Below, in pieces: positions 30,958 through 42,982 of a DNA stretch of 64,000 nucleotides. The stretch is taken from positions 109,669 through 173,668 of the forward strand of contig JAOSJX010000003.1 in the NCBI GenBank assembly GCA_027493875.1, written 5' to 3'. Under the pieces are notes generated by a model, which had not been told where the DNA came from, did no database searches, and was given only the letters and a program-made list of their open reading frames with translations. The stretch is from Deltaproteobacteria bacterium. Its GTDB lineage: Bacteria > Lernaellota > Lernaellaia > JACKCT01. Every line of letters begins with the position of its first letter. Position 1 is the stretch's first letter. The translations under genes were made by a program, and so were the position numbers.

Positions 30958-32211
30958 ATGCGATTTTCTTTCCATCGACATTTTGTCCCCGTCGCCGTTT
31001 TGGCGGTTTTCGCCGCCGGCTGGGCCCTGACCGGTTGCCGCCGGGGGCCGGGAAGCAAGACGGACGGCGCGATGGCCGCCCACGTCAAAACCGAGAAAAT
31101 ACAATCCTGGAACAGCTCGAAAATTCCCCACAAACACGTGTTCGACGCCGGCGATTTGCGCGCCGAGGATTTTAAAGCGCCTCCCGGCGCGAAAGCCATC
31201 GTCTTCGCCGGCGACACCATGACGTGGGACACGATGCAAAAGGATCTCAAAAACATGGGGTCAACTACCCCTTCGAGGCCACGGCACCGATCACGCAATC
31301 CGCCGACCTCGCCGTGCTCAACTTCGAAGCCCCCTTGGCCGTCGACGCGAATAAGCGCGCGAAAAAGGTTTTTTTTATAAAGTCCCGCCGTTCACGCTCG
31401 CCGGCATCAAATGGGCGGGCTTCGACGTCGTGAGCCTCGCCAACAACCACGTCCGCGATTGCTCGTCCGAAGGCTTGCGCGAAACGTTTCACTTTCTGAA
31501 CGAGGCGGGCATCGCGCAGCTCGGCGCGGGCCTCGACATCGAAAGCGCGATGGAACCGCGGATCGTGGACGTGGACGGGCTCAACATCGCTTTCGTCGGG
31601 ATCATGTCGCCCGAAGTGTACATGCACGATCTCAAAGCCTACGAAACGCCCGGAAAATTCGAGCGCATGTCCAAAAAGCTCATCCGCGATCTCGCCGCGA
31701 CGCGCTCCCGCCCCGGCGCCGTCATCGCCACCGAGAAACGCGTTCGTGAAATGGTCGAGCGCGCGCGCGCGGCGAAGCTGATCTGGTGGTGGTCTTCGCG
31801 CACTGGGGCATCCGTTATTACCGGCCCGTTTTTGAACTCCAGGAAAAATTCGGACGCCTGGCCGTCGACGCCGGGGCCGATCTCGTTCTCGGCTGCCATA
31901 ACCACAACTGGCAGGCGGTGGAAATCTACAACGGCAAACCCATCCTCTACGGCATCGGCAACTTCGCGTTCGGCTCGCGCAACCGCACCGCCCAGGAGGG
32001 TCTGCTCGTTCGCGCGCTCGTCCGCGACAAAGCGATCGACCGGATCGAGCTTTACCCCCTGTTCACGATGAACCGGAGCAAACAGATCCGGCACCAGGCG
32101 AAAGTGTTCAAAGGCGACGACGCCGAAAAGGTGCTCAAGGCGCTCGCCGACGAATCGAAGGACCGCGCCGATCTCCGCATCGAAAACGGCGTCGGCGTTC
32201 TCGATTTATAG
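30958..32211 (+). CDS. CapA/PGA_cap-family lipoprotein (frameshifted)
   Basis: Lipoprotein signal with lipobox ALTGC, then a CapA metallophosphoesterase-like domain: AIVFAGDTMTWD, ADLAVLNFEAPLA, VSLANNHVRDCS, VVVFAHWGIRYYRPV, GCHNHNWQAVEIYNGKP and LYGIGNFAFGS. These cover the Asp, NxE, GNNH and HxH metal-ligand positions. Indels near 31260, 31375 and 31790. CapA proteins act in poly-gamma-glutamate capsule synthesis, and many homologues have other, unknown surface roles. The next gene, 11 bases downstream, contains a second CapA domain. GTG at 30952 is an alternative start. Confidence 0.75.
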
Positions 32212-32222
32212 CGGGGCCGGAG

Positions 32223-35200
32223 ATGCGCCGCGCCGGCCGTGCCGCTTCCGCTTTTCTCGGCGTCCTGATTTTTGGGGCGGCGGCCTGCGACGACCGGCTC
32301 GCCGATATCCCCGTCGTCAGCGTTCATGAACATCTCTCGGAAACCGCGGACGCCGAGACGCTCGTCGCCGCGATGGACGAGGCCGGCATCGAACGCATGG
32401 TTCTGCTCGGCTCCTACGAGGCGCTCCTCCAAAAAAAGAAATCGAAGGACCGCTCGACCGCCGTGTCGAACAACCGCGTCGTGCTCGACGCGGCCGAGCG
32501 CTACCCCGACCGCTTCATTCCCTTCGTCCTGATCGACCCGGAACTCGGCGACCCGGTCGCGCAGTTGCGCGGCTATCTCGCCGAAGGGGCGCGCGGCGTC
32601 AAACTCTACCTCGGCACCCCGTCCTATCGCGCCGTGCCGATCGACGCCGACGTGATGCGTCCGTTGTATGCGTTCTGCGAAGACCGGGGCATTCCGATTC
32701 TCATTCACGTCAACATCAAACGTTACGCCGACGAACTGCGCCACGTGCTGACCTGGTACCCGCGCCTGACATGGATCGTACCGCATCTCCTCACGCTCCA
32801 GGCAAAGCCGCACGTCGCCGATCGTTGGTTCGCCCGGTTCCCGAACCTTTACACCGACCTGTCGTTCGGGCACGAAGGCTGGGCGGTCGCGAGCTTCAAA
32901 AGCATCTCAAAAAATTCGGACCGGATGCGGCGCCTGATCGCCGATTATCCGGACCGGTTTCTCTTCGGGACCGATGTTTGCGTGACCGGCGCGGCGTACA
33001 AGACGCGCGACTACCTCGTCACGCGTTTCCGCGGCTACCGCGAGATCTTAGAGCGCGCGCACTTCACAACCGACATCCCGATGAACGCGAGCAAGACGAC
33101 GCATCTGTCGCTGACCGGACTCGCGCTCGACGACGAAACGCTCCGCCGCATCTACCGCGAAAATTTCATGACCCTCTTCGAAAACACGCCTGTCCTGGCC
33201 CGCGAACCATGGCCGGTATCCGACGCGGCGCCCGTGCGCCGCGGCTTGGCGCCGGATCTCCTGAACGCTTCGTGGCATACGCCGAGCGGCGAGGAAGCGG
33301 CCACCGCGGTGCTCTTCGCCGCGCAAGCCAACTTTACGCAGCCCGTGGACGACGTTTCCCGCGAGCAATGGCGTGATCTTTGGACCGGAAAGATCGATAA
33401 CTGGCGCGACGTGGGCGGCGCGGACGTCCGCATCACGCGCTACGCGCCCGAAGAGTATCGTTCGTTTTTGACGGCCGCGTGGCCCGATGCGGCAGGCTCC
33501 GCCGTTTCGTGGATCTCCTTGGCGCAAATCGCCGAAACGCTGCGCGGTGACCGTGGCGCGATCGCGGTGGTCCCCGTCGCCGCCGTCGACTTCCGTACAA
33601 AAACCCTGATGATCGATGGGCGGTCGCCCTTCGGCCACCGATCGGAAGACGCCGGTCCGCCGATGCCGTTGACCGGCGCCGGCGAGCTCGCCTCCTACGC
33701 GCTCACTCTCAACGCCGCCCCGGACGCCGTCGTCACGAACGACGATCCATTTGATCCGCGTGATTTGCGCACCGTGATGATCACCGGTTCCTCCCTCGTG
33801 GGTCAGGGCATGGACTACGAACGCACGCCTCCCGCGGACCCGCTCCGGCCGTTGAAAAAAGTCGCGCCGTGGACGCGCGCCGTCGACATCATGCACGTAT
33901 CCAACGAGTGCCCGCTCGTCGAAAACTGCGTGCAAAAAAAAGGGACGTGGAAATTTTGCAGCGACGCCTCGTCCCTGCGCGGCTTTGTGGACGCCGGCGT
34001 GGATGTGTTGGAACTGACGGGCAACCATCAAACGGATTTCGGGCGCAAGGCCGCCGCGCGGACCTTTAAGGCCTACAAACGCGCGATGATCACGTATTAC
34101 GGTGGCGGCATCGACCGGAAAGACGGCAACACCCTTCGCGTCGTCAACGTGCGCGGCACGCGGTTCGCCTTCCTGGGCTACAACGACATTTCGGGCTCGG
34201 CCAAACTCACGCAAGACGCGAAAGCCGGCGCGAACCACTTCTCCCTGCCGCGCATGGTGGACGACGTCCGCGCCGCGCGCGAACACGCCGACGTCGTGCT
34301 CGTCAACATGCAGTGGGGGCCGGAATTCGATCCGCGCCCTCGGCCCCGCATGGTCGAAATCGCGCACCGCGCCCTCGACGAAGGCGCGGCCGTCCTCACC
34401 GGAACGCACGCTCACCGCACCACCGCGATGGAATTTTACGGCGACGGCGCGATCTTTTACGGCCTCGGCAATTTTCTGTTCGCGCATCCCGGCAGCGACG
34501 ATACGACGCGGTCGCTCGCCGTCCTCTACACGTTCTGGAAGGACCGTCTCGTAAGCGTCCGGCCGGTCGGCGTCGGCCTGAACGATTTTCAATCACACTG
34601 GCTGACGCCGGACCAAGAGGACGCGCTGCTGGAAAAACTTTACGCGCACTCTCCGCCGCGCCTCGGCCCCCAAGCGACGTACGATATTCTGGCGGCATCC
34701 GTCCGACCGGCCGGTAAGCGAGCTTTTCGGAGTCACGAAGAGGCCATGAAGCGGGCGGGTATTGATGAAGCCGTTATTCTGGGCCCCGCGCCCGGATCGG
34801 CCGGCGTTTTTCAGCCGCGTGGCTCGATCGCGTTCATCTCCGTCCCGGAATGGCCGCGCGACGGCCTCAACGCGGATACGCTGTCCGATCTTCGCGCGAA
34901 CGGTGCCGCCGGCGTTTGGGTGGCAAAACCGGACATGGCGGAACTCGCGAAAGTCTTTACGGCGTTGCCGGCGGCCGACAAGACCGCGCTGTTCATCAAC
35001 CTGACCGGTACTCCGTTCACCCCGGAACTCGACCGTTTGACAAATGCACTTCGCTCCCGCCCGGTCGTCTTGATCGGTAATCATACGCACATGCGCGATC
35101 GAAAAGCGCTCGCCGCATTGCTCACGGAAAATTCGAATGCGATCTTCGTCGTGGGCGGTGACACCGATGCGGATCTGAAAGCCTTGGCCGACGCCGCCGA

Positions 35201-35522
35201 CGCGTCGCCCGAAGAGGTCGCCGCGTTCTTTACGCGATTTCAGGATCAACTCGCCGTCGGATTCGGGATCACGCGGTCGCCGCTGAAGATCAAAAGCAGG
35301 CGCAACGAAATCATGGCCCGTTACTTCCGCATCGCCGCATGGCGCCGCGTCCTGGAAGAGCCGGCTTATCGTTTCCCGATCCTCGCCAAGCGCGGTTCCG
35401 AATGGAGCTACTCCTACGACGACGAACCCGAACGCCGCGGGCTCGCCCTCCCACCGGGGGTGCTCAAGAAAATCTACCGGGAAAACGTGGCCAACGCCCT
35501 CGGCCTGCCGTCCGATCGCTGA
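32223..35522 (+). CDS. Giant lipoprotein fusing amidohydrolase, SBP-like, CapA and degenerate amidohydrolase domains
   Basis: 1099 residues, uninterrupted. Lipobox GAAAC at Cys22. Residues about 28-320 are an amidohydrolase-2 TIM barrel with HEH at 35-37, GARGVKLYLG, ILIHVN, IVPHLL and LFGTDVCV, so the metal-site residues are present, and it ends IYRENFMTLF. Residues about 335-510 resemble the periplasmic-binding-like segment of some CapA proteins (LWTGKIDNWRDVGGADVRIT, GAIAVVPVAAVDF). Residues about 515-810 are CapA (SNECPLVE, LTGNHQTDFG, GTHAHRTTAMEFYG, YGLGNFLFA). Residues about 830-1099 again follow the amidohydrolase plan and end IYRENVANALGL, but the His ligands are lost (ALFINLTG, FGITRS). 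I know of no described protein with this order. Confidence 0.8.
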   Translation: MRRAGRAASAFLGVLIFGAAACDDRLADIPVVSVHEHLSETADAETLVAAMDEAGIERMVLLGSYEALLQKKKSKDRSTAVSNNRVVLDAAERYPDRFIPFVLIDPELGDPVAQLRGYLAEGARGVKLYLGTPSYRAVPIDADVMRPLYAFCEDRGIPILIHVNIKRYADELRHVLTWYPRLTWIVPHLLTLQAKPHVADRWFARFPNLYTDLSFGHEGWAVASFKSISKNSDRMRRLIADYPDRFLFGTDVCVTGAAYKTRDYLVTRFRGYREILERAHFTTDIPMNASKTTHLSLTGLALDDETLRRIYRENFMTLFENTPVLAREPWPVSDAAPVRRGLAPDLLNASWHTPSGEEAATAVLFAAQANFTQPVDDVSREQWRDLWTGKIDNWRDVGGADVRITRYAPEEYRSFLTAAWPDAAGSAVSWISLAQIAETLRGDRGAIAVVPVAAVDFRTKTLMIDGRSPFGHRSEDAGPPMPLTGAGELASYALTLNAAPDAVVTNDDPFDPRDLRTVMITGSSLVGQGMDYERTPPADPLRPLKKVAPWTRAVDIMHVSNECPLVENCVQKKGTWKFCSDASSLRGFVDAGVDVLELTGNHQTDFGRKAAARTFKAYKRAMITYYGGGIDRKDGNTLRVVNVRGTRFAFLGYNDISGSAKLTQDAKAGANHFSLPRMVDDVRAAREHADVVLVNMQWGPEFDPRPRPRMVEIAHRALDEGAAVLTGTHAHRTTAMEFYGDGAIFYGLGNFLFAHPGSDDTTRSLAVLYTFWKDRLVSVRPVGVGLNDFQSHWLTPDQEDALLEKLYAHSPPRLGPQATYDILAASVRPAGKRAFRSHEEAMKRAGIDEAVILGPAPGSAGVFQPRGSIAFISVPEWPRDGLNADTLSDLRANGAAGVWVAKPDMAELAKVFTALPAADKTALFINLTGTPFTPELDRLTNALRSRPVVLIGNHTHMRDRKALAALLTENSNAIFVVGGDTDADLKALADAADASPEEVAAFFTRFQDQLAVGFGITRSPLKIKSRRNEIMARYFRIAAWRRVLEEPAYRFPILAKRGSEWSYSYDDEPERRGLALPPGVLKKIYRENVANALGLPSDR

Positions 35523-35579
35523 TTTCATTTTTTCCGCAAACGAATTAGCCGCGACGTTCCAACGTTACGGTAATTCACA

Positions 35580-35608
35580 TTGACGAGCCGCCGCCGCTTG
35601 ATTATAAT
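35580..35608 (+). promoter_or_regulatory. Strong promoter of the ars operon
   Basis: TTGACG at 35580-35585, exactly 17 bases, then the consensus TATAAT at 35603-35608, 28 bases before the arsR start codon. The rest of the gap 35523-35579 shows no gene. Confidence 0.8.
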
Positions 35609-35625
35609 TCACAATTACTTGAAAT
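35607..35625 (+). promoter_or_regulatory. Candidate ArsR operator
   Basis: ATTCACAATTACTTGAAAT overlaps the -10 box and start site; its ends (TTCA and TGAA) form the inverted halves seen in ArsR/SmtB operators. An AATTCACA copy also stands at 35572-35579, just before the -35 box. Confidence 0.5.
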
Positions 35626-35636
35626 AAGGACAACCC

Positions 35637-36004
35637 GTGGACCGCTTCGCCGACCTCGCCAAAGCTCTCTCCGATCCCGCCCGACTGCGCATCCTCAAGC
35701 TGCTTGAAGGGCGCGAGCTTTGCGTCTGCCAGATTCATCCGGTGCTCGGGGGCCGGCCAGCGGATTGTCGCGGAATCTCTCGATCCTCAAAAGCGCGGGG
35801 CTCGTCGCGGCGCGGCGCGAGGGCCGGTGGATTCACTATCGTCTCGACTTCGACGGCGCCGACGCGTCCGCGCGGCAGTTTCTCGGCGTCGCGGCGGCTT
35901 CTCTGAACGGCGACAAACAAATTCGAAGAGACCGCGCGGCGTTGAAGCGCCTTCTGAAGCTTTCGCGTGAGGAACTCTGCCGGCGCGGCGCGGAGGCGGC
36001 GTGA
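35637..36004 (+). CDS. arsR: ArsR-family arsenic-responsive repressor (frameshifted)
   Basis: [20 protein letters not shown] and [18 protein letters not shown] begin a winged helix with the paired Cys (ELCVC) used for As(III) sensing in ArsR of this type. An indel in the G5 run at 35748-35752 shifts to [20 protein letters not shown] and [13 protein letters not shown], the recognition helix and wing. About 120 residues. GTG start with AAGGA upstream. Its stop overlaps the arsC start (GTGA). Predicted to repress the whole unit and release on arsenite. Confidence 0.85.
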
Positions 36005-36424
36005 AAAAGCGCGTCCTTTTTCTATGCACGTCCAACCGCTGCCGCTCGCAAATGGCGGAAGCGCTGGTCAGCCACGATCTCGGCGACCGGTTCGAGGCCT
36101 TCTCCGCGGGCACCGCGCCCAAGAGGCCGCACCCTCGCGCTCAAAATCCTTGCGGAGATCGGCATCGACCATGCCTCCGCCCGCAGTAAGCACATGGACG
36201 AGTTCGCGGATCAAATCTTCGATCACGTGATCACCCTCTGCGGCAGCGCCGACCAAAACTGCCCCGCGTTCTTCGGCGGCGTTACCCGCGCGCACATCGG
36301 CTTCGACGATCCGGACAAGGCAACGGGAACCGAGGACGAAATCCTCGCCGTTTTCCGCCGCGTCCGCGACGACATCCGCGAACGCATCGAAAAATATCTC
36401 ACCGGCAACGAGGCAGGCGCATGA
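36001..36424 (+). CDS. arsC: Arsenate reductase, LMW-phosphatase type (frameshifted)
   Basis: [19 protein letters not shown] carries the CX5R loop of low-molecular-weight phosphatase-type ArsC. One indel near 36120 joins to [20 protein letters not shown], then [18 protein letters not shown] with the resolving Cys pair, and a helical C-terminus. About 140 residues. This type reduces As(V) to As(III), using thioredoxin to recycle. Overlaps arsR and acr3 by 4 bases each, so the three genes are translationally coupled. Confidence 0.9.
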
Positions 36425-37488
36425 ACGAATCCGTCGCGAAAAAACTTTCATTCCTCGACCGATATCTCACGCTCTGGATCTTCGCCGCGATGGGCCTGGG
36501 CGTGCTGTGGGGTTACTTCTCGCCCGGCATCGCCGCGTTCTGGGACCGCTTTTCGGTCGGCACGACCAACATCCCGATCGCGGTCGGCCTGATCCTGATG
36601 ATGTATCCGCCGCTGGCCAAAGTGCGTTACGAGGAAATGGGGCGCGTCTTCCGCGACGCCAAGGTGCTCGCGCTTTCTCTCGCGCAAAACTGGATCGTCG
36701 GCCCGGTGCTCATGTTCGCCCTCGCGATCGTTTTTCTACGCGACAAGCCCGAATACATGATCGGTCTTATCATGATCGGCCTCGCGCGGTGCATCGCCAT
36801 GGTCATCGTGTGGAACGAACTGGCCCGCGGCGATTCGGAGTATTGCGCCGGCCTCGTCGCTTTCAACTCCGTCTTTCAGGTGCTCTTCTTTTCGGTCTAC
36901 GCCTATGCGTTCATCACGGTGCTGCCGACGTGGTTCGGCCTCGAGGGCGTCGCCGTCAACGTCACCATCGGGCAGATCGCGAAAAGCGTCTTCATCTATC
37001 TCGGCATTCCCTTCCTCGCCGGCCTCGTCACCCGCTTCTCGTTCATCAAAGCGCGCGGCCGCGCCTGGTACGAACAGCGCTTCATTCCCAAAATCAGCCC
37101 GATCACCCTCGTCGCGCTGCTCTTCACCATCGTCGTGATGTTTTCATTAAAGGGAGAAACGATCGTCCGTCTTCCGCTCGACGTGCTGCGCATCGCGGTG
37201 CCGCTGCTTATTTACTTCGTCGTCATGTTCTTCGTTTCGTTCTTCATGAGCCGCCGCGTCGGGGCTAATTACGAACAGTCCGCCACCCTCTCCTTCACCG
37301 CGGCCTCCAACAACTTCGAACTCGCCATCGCCGTCGCCATCGCCACCTTCGGCATCGGCCACGGCGCCGCCTTCGCCGCGGTCATCGGCCCCCTCGTCGA
37401 AGTCCCGGTTCTCATCGCGCTCGTCAACGTCGCCCTGCGTTTCGAGCGGAAATTTTTCACCGAGCGGCTTACGTCGCCGGTTGCGTAA
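36421..37488 (+). CDS. acr3: ACR3-type arsenite efflux permease
   Basis: 355 residues, intact, ten membrane segments. Diagnostic segments are [40 protein letters not shown] with the conserved Cys in the fourth helix, and [20 protein letters not shown] near the end. It exports arsenite (and often antimonite) produced by ArsC. ATGA overlap with the arsC stop. Confidence 0.95.
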   Translation: MNESVAKKLSFLDRYLTLWIFAAMGLGVLWGYFSPGIAAFWDRFSVGTTNIPIAVGLILMMYPPLAKVRYEEMGRVFRDAKVLALSLAQNWIVGPVLMFALAIVFLRDKPEYMIGLIMIGLARCIAMVIVWNELARGDSEYCAGLVAFNSVFQVLFFSVYAYAFITVLPTWFGLEGVAVNVTIGQIAKSVFIYLGIPFLAGLVTRFSFIKARGRAWYEQRFIPKISPITLVALLFTIVVMFSLKGETIVRLPLDVLRIAVPLLIYFVVMFFVSFFMSRRVGANYEQSATLSFTAASNNFELAIAVAIATFGIGHGAAFAAVIGPLVEVPVLIALVNVALRFERKFFTERLTSPVA

Positions 37489-37500
37489 GGCTTTCAAGTC

Positions 37501-37532
37501 TATTCGACAATAAGATCGGCATCTGTCGAATA
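37501..37532. promoter_or_regulatory. Perfect 9-bp inverted repeat after acr3
   Basis: TATTCGACA (37501-37509) and TGTCGAATA (37524-37532) flank 14 bases. No T tract follows, so an operator for the downstream metal genes is as likely as a terminator. The remainder of the gap to 37669 is strikingly AT-rich for this genome and probably contains the promoter of the next gene. Confidence 0.45.
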
Positions 37533-37669
37533 TTCTTCACTGTACGTTTGAGAACCGCAAAGATGACATCAGTAACTCACTATTTTTATTAAGTATTTTA
37601 TTTTTCCGATTTGGAATGAAAGCTGCAATTCCGCCAGATCGTGTTGGGCTTTATTTGAAGGAGTAAACG

Positions 37670-38282
37670 ATGATCCGACGCGCGATATCGGTCATCCCCA
37701 TAGCGGCGGCAGCGATACTTTTCGCGGCACTTCAACCTGGCCTCTGTATTGAATCCGAAGGCGAATCAACCGTGACGGACGACCCCTGCCCGTTTGCGTT
37801 GCCCGAGGGCGCAAATGTGTTGGTCGAAAAATTCGAGGACGGCGCGGCCCTGACCATCACCGGCGACGCCGAGGCGGCGGCCATCGTTCGCGAGAAAGCG
37901 CCCGATATCGCTGACGCGCATCGGCACGCGAGCACGGCGCCGAAAAAAAAGCGGGCACGGATGCTGCGCCGGTGGCAACGACATGCGCGCCATGGCGATG
38001 CGCGAGACGGGGGATGCCCTATTCGTTTTCGAGTCCGTCGCTCTGGCTCACGCGCAAGCAAGTCTCGAAGATCTGACGGACGGCGTACGCGTCCGATTCG
38101 TCGCCGATCTGCCCGCCCGCGTCGCGTCTCTCCGCGAAGGCGTGCGGAAAACGGCGGACCGTTTCAAAAACGGATCGTGCCCGACGCATTCCGGCAACGC
38201 CGTGGAGGAGCACACCGACGCGCCGTGTCCCATGCTCGAAGGTCGGCAAACCGAATCCGGCGCGCCGTGTCGGCACGAATGA
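37670..38282 (+). CDS. Small secreted Cys/His-containing protein beside a copper ATPase (frameshifted)
   Basis: Signal peptide RRAISVIPIAAAAILFAALQ follows AAGGAG. The mature part (DDPCPFALPEGANVLVEKFE, DIADAHRHAS) runs through an A8 tract (37943-37950). The downstream frame continues GHGCCAGGNDMRAMAMRETG, ALFVFESVALAHAQASLEDL and ends with Cys and His clusters (NGSCPTHSGN, DAPCPMLEGR, GAPCRHE). About 200 residues. The thiol/His content and position 38 bases before a metal ATPase suggest a periplasmic metal-binding role. No family recognised. Confidence 0.55.
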
Positions 38283-38319
38283 GATCCGCCCTTTTTTATA
38301 CGGATAGAGGTTTGGGCCA

Positions 38320-40624
<2,305 letters not shown>

Positions 40625-40660
40625 GAATTCGCTTCGAACCCGGAATTCGGCCAAAAAAAT

Positions 40661-40676
40661 GGCCCCGGAGGGGGCC
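40661..40676. promoter_or_regulatory. GC-rich hairpin after the copper ATPase
   Basis: GGCCCC, GGAG, GGGGCC with A7 on the left side. On the plus strand no T run follows; on the minus strand a T7 does, so it would terminate only leftward transcription. Confidence 0.35.
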
Positions 40677-40722
40677 GTATGGCGATGTTTCCTTGGGTCG
40701 TGCTTTGTGAAGGAGGGACTTT

Positions 40723-40776
40723 GTCCGCCCGGCCTTCTACCGGGGTTCGGTTCCGCAGAACCGGCGGACGGTTTTT
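40723..40776 (+). promoter_or_regulatory. Structured three-way-junction element followed by T5, upstream of the OPT transporter
   Basis: GTCCGCC (40723-40729) pairs with GGCGGAC (40763-40769). Inside are two hairpins, CGG/CCG (40730-40742) and GGTTC/GAACC (40744-40762), and GTTTTTA follows. It could be the terminator of the copper ATPase transcript or a structured leader controlling the OPT gene 150 bases on. It does not match a riboswitch that I know. Confidence 0.5.
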
Positions 40777-40856
40777 ACTTTAGGTCTCTCTTCACAGAAT
40801 AAATATGACCTAGATCAAATCCTGTCGTTTTGCAAGACTTTCGGTGGATGCCGAAA

Positions 40857-40909
40857 ATCTCACTTTCGTGTTAAAAACCCCCTGGCTTGCAGGCCGACAT
40901 CTCACTTTC
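40857..40909 (+). repeat. 11-bp direct repeat pair before the OPT gene
   Basis: ATCTCACTTTC occurs at 40857-40867 and again at 40899-40909, exactly 42 bases (four helical turns) apart, just upstream of the start codon at 40924. The spacing suggests a dimeric regulator. Confidence 0.55.
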
Positions 40910-40923
40910 CCACACGGGAGAAC

Positions 40924-42803
40924 ATGATGATCAAGCAGCTCAGCGACGACCAAGTACGCACCATGTCCCTCGAAGAGAAGGACCGGTGGTGGCTCGACAA
41001 CGTCTGGCGCGGCGACATGCCGCAGTTGACGATCCGCTCCGCCATCACCGGAATGATCCTCGGGGGCATTCTGTCGCTGACCAACCTTTACGTCGGCATC
41101 AAAACCGGTTGGACGCTGGGCGTCGGCATCACCTCCGTCATTCTCGCCTTCGCCACGTTCAAGCTGCTCAAGGCGTTAAACGTCTCCCGGCAGGACTTCA
41201 CCGTTCTCGAAAACAACTGCATGCAGAGCATCGCCACCGCCGCCGGCTATATGACCGCGCCGCTGATCTCGTCGCTCTCCGCCTACATGATGGTCACCGG
41301 CCGCGTCGTCCCTCTTTGGCAGAGCATGACGTGGATGGTCGCGATTTCCCTGCTCGGCGTCCTGTTCGCCTTTCCGCTCAAAAAAAGATTCATCAACGAC
41401 GAGCAGCTTCCCTTCCCCGAAGGCAAAGCCTGCGGCGTCGTCATGGACGGGTTGCATTCCGACGACCAATCCGAAGGAACGCTCAAAACCTGGACGCTGA
41501 TTTATACCGGCGCGTTCTCCGCGCTTTGGGCCGTATTTCGTTCGGAAGTGATGTTGAGTAAGATCCGTCTCGGCTTCCTCGCGATCCAGGGATTCTTCGA
41601 CGACTATCTCTATAAAATCATGGCGGTGCCGACGATTCTCGGTTCCAAGATCACGGACCTGACGATCCGCATGGAAACCGATCTCGTCCTCGTCGCCGCG
41701 GGCGGCCTGATGGGAATTCGCACCGGCGTTTCCCTGATGGTCGGCGCGGTGGTCAACTATTTCTTCCTTGCGCCTTATCTTATTCAAAAAGGAATCATCA
41801 TTCCTTCCGAGGCCGGCACGATCGGCTTCCGCGAGATCACCATGTGGTCGCTGTGGGGCGGCGTCGCGATGATGACGACCGCGTCGCTTTACTCGTTCTT
41901 TTCCAAACCAAAGGTGATCCTCTCGTCGTTCGCCGGCATGCTCGGCAAGACGAAAGCCAAAGATGTTCTCGAACACATCGAGCTGCCGATGCGCGTGTTC
42001 GTCATCGGCATTCCGGTCGTCGGCCTCGCGGTCGTCCTCCTCACGCACTTCTACTTCGGCGTCGCCATCTGGCTCGGCCTCGTCGCGATCCCCTGATTTT
42101 CGTCTTCACGCTCATCGCGGTGAACTCGACGGGCCTCACGTCCATCACGCCAACCGGCGCCCTCGGCAAACTCACGCAGCTCACCTACGCCGTGCTCGAT
42201 CCGGGAAACATCTCCACCAACCTGATGACCGCCGGCATCAACGGCGAGGTCGCCGGCAATGCGTCCAACCTGCTGATGGACATCAAGCCCGGCTACATGC
42301 TCGGCGCCAAGCCGCGCCAGCAGGCCATGGGCCACGTCCTCGGCATCATCGCCGGCTCGCTCGTCGCCCCGCCGGTGTTCTACATTTTATTCCGCGGAGA
42401 CATCTCGCTGCTCGGCGGCGAACAACTTCCGATGATCGCGGCGAAGATCTGGCAGGCCGTCGCGGAAATTCTAACAAAGGGCTTGTCCTTCCTCGACGTC
42501 ACCGCACGCTGGGCCATTTTGATCGGCGCGGTGCTCGGGCTCGTCTTCGAATTCGCCAAACAAGCCACGCACGGAAAATTCTGGCTTTCCGCCGTCGGTA
42601 TCGGGCTCGCGTTCATTCTCCCGTTCTTTACGAGCCTGTCGATGTTCCTGGGCGGCCTGATTTTCTGGGTCGCCGGCAAGACGATCTCGGATAAATCGCC
42701 CTGGCATCGCAAAATCGTCCAGAACCAGGAAGCGATCTGCGCGGGCGTCATCGCCGGCGGCGCGATCATGGGCATCGTCGTCATGCTCGTCGAGCTCCAA
42801 TAG
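40924..42803 (+). CDS. OPT-family oligopeptide/metal-chelate transporter (frameshifted)
   Basis: About 625 residues with some 15 membrane segments. Typical OPT phrases are IRSAITGMILGGILSLTNLY, VGIKTGWTLGVGITSVI, ENNCMQSIATAAGYM, LPFPEGKACGVVM and, in the second frame, NLLMDIKPGYMLGAKPRQQA. The indel lies near 42090. OPT proteins import oligopeptides or metal-chelating siderophore-like compounds; the metal-resistance neighbourhood is suggestive but the substrate is open. GGGAG precedes ATGATG. Confidence 0.85.
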
Positions 42804-42982
42804 ATCGCGGGCCGCTTTCGTTACGCGCATTACGAAACCGAAAGGCGCCGTTGTACTTTTACGCGCGTTGCGCTAACGGTTTGACCAACTTTAACCCCGC
42901 CACCGAAGACCCGGCGAAACGAAAGATGTTCGCGAGATCTCCGTGTGACGTGTTTGTGCAACTCACGAAAGGAGTGGCGCCG

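Noticed and set aside
37670..38282. True pseudogene between acr3 and the copper ATPase
   Set aside because: The only defect is at an A8 run, the commonest error type in this assembly, and both halves are protein-like.
40661..40776. Fluoride or other known riboswitch before the OPT gene
   Set aside because: A GGCGATG string is present, but the remaining conserved bases and pseudoknot pairing that I know for the fluoride class are missing.
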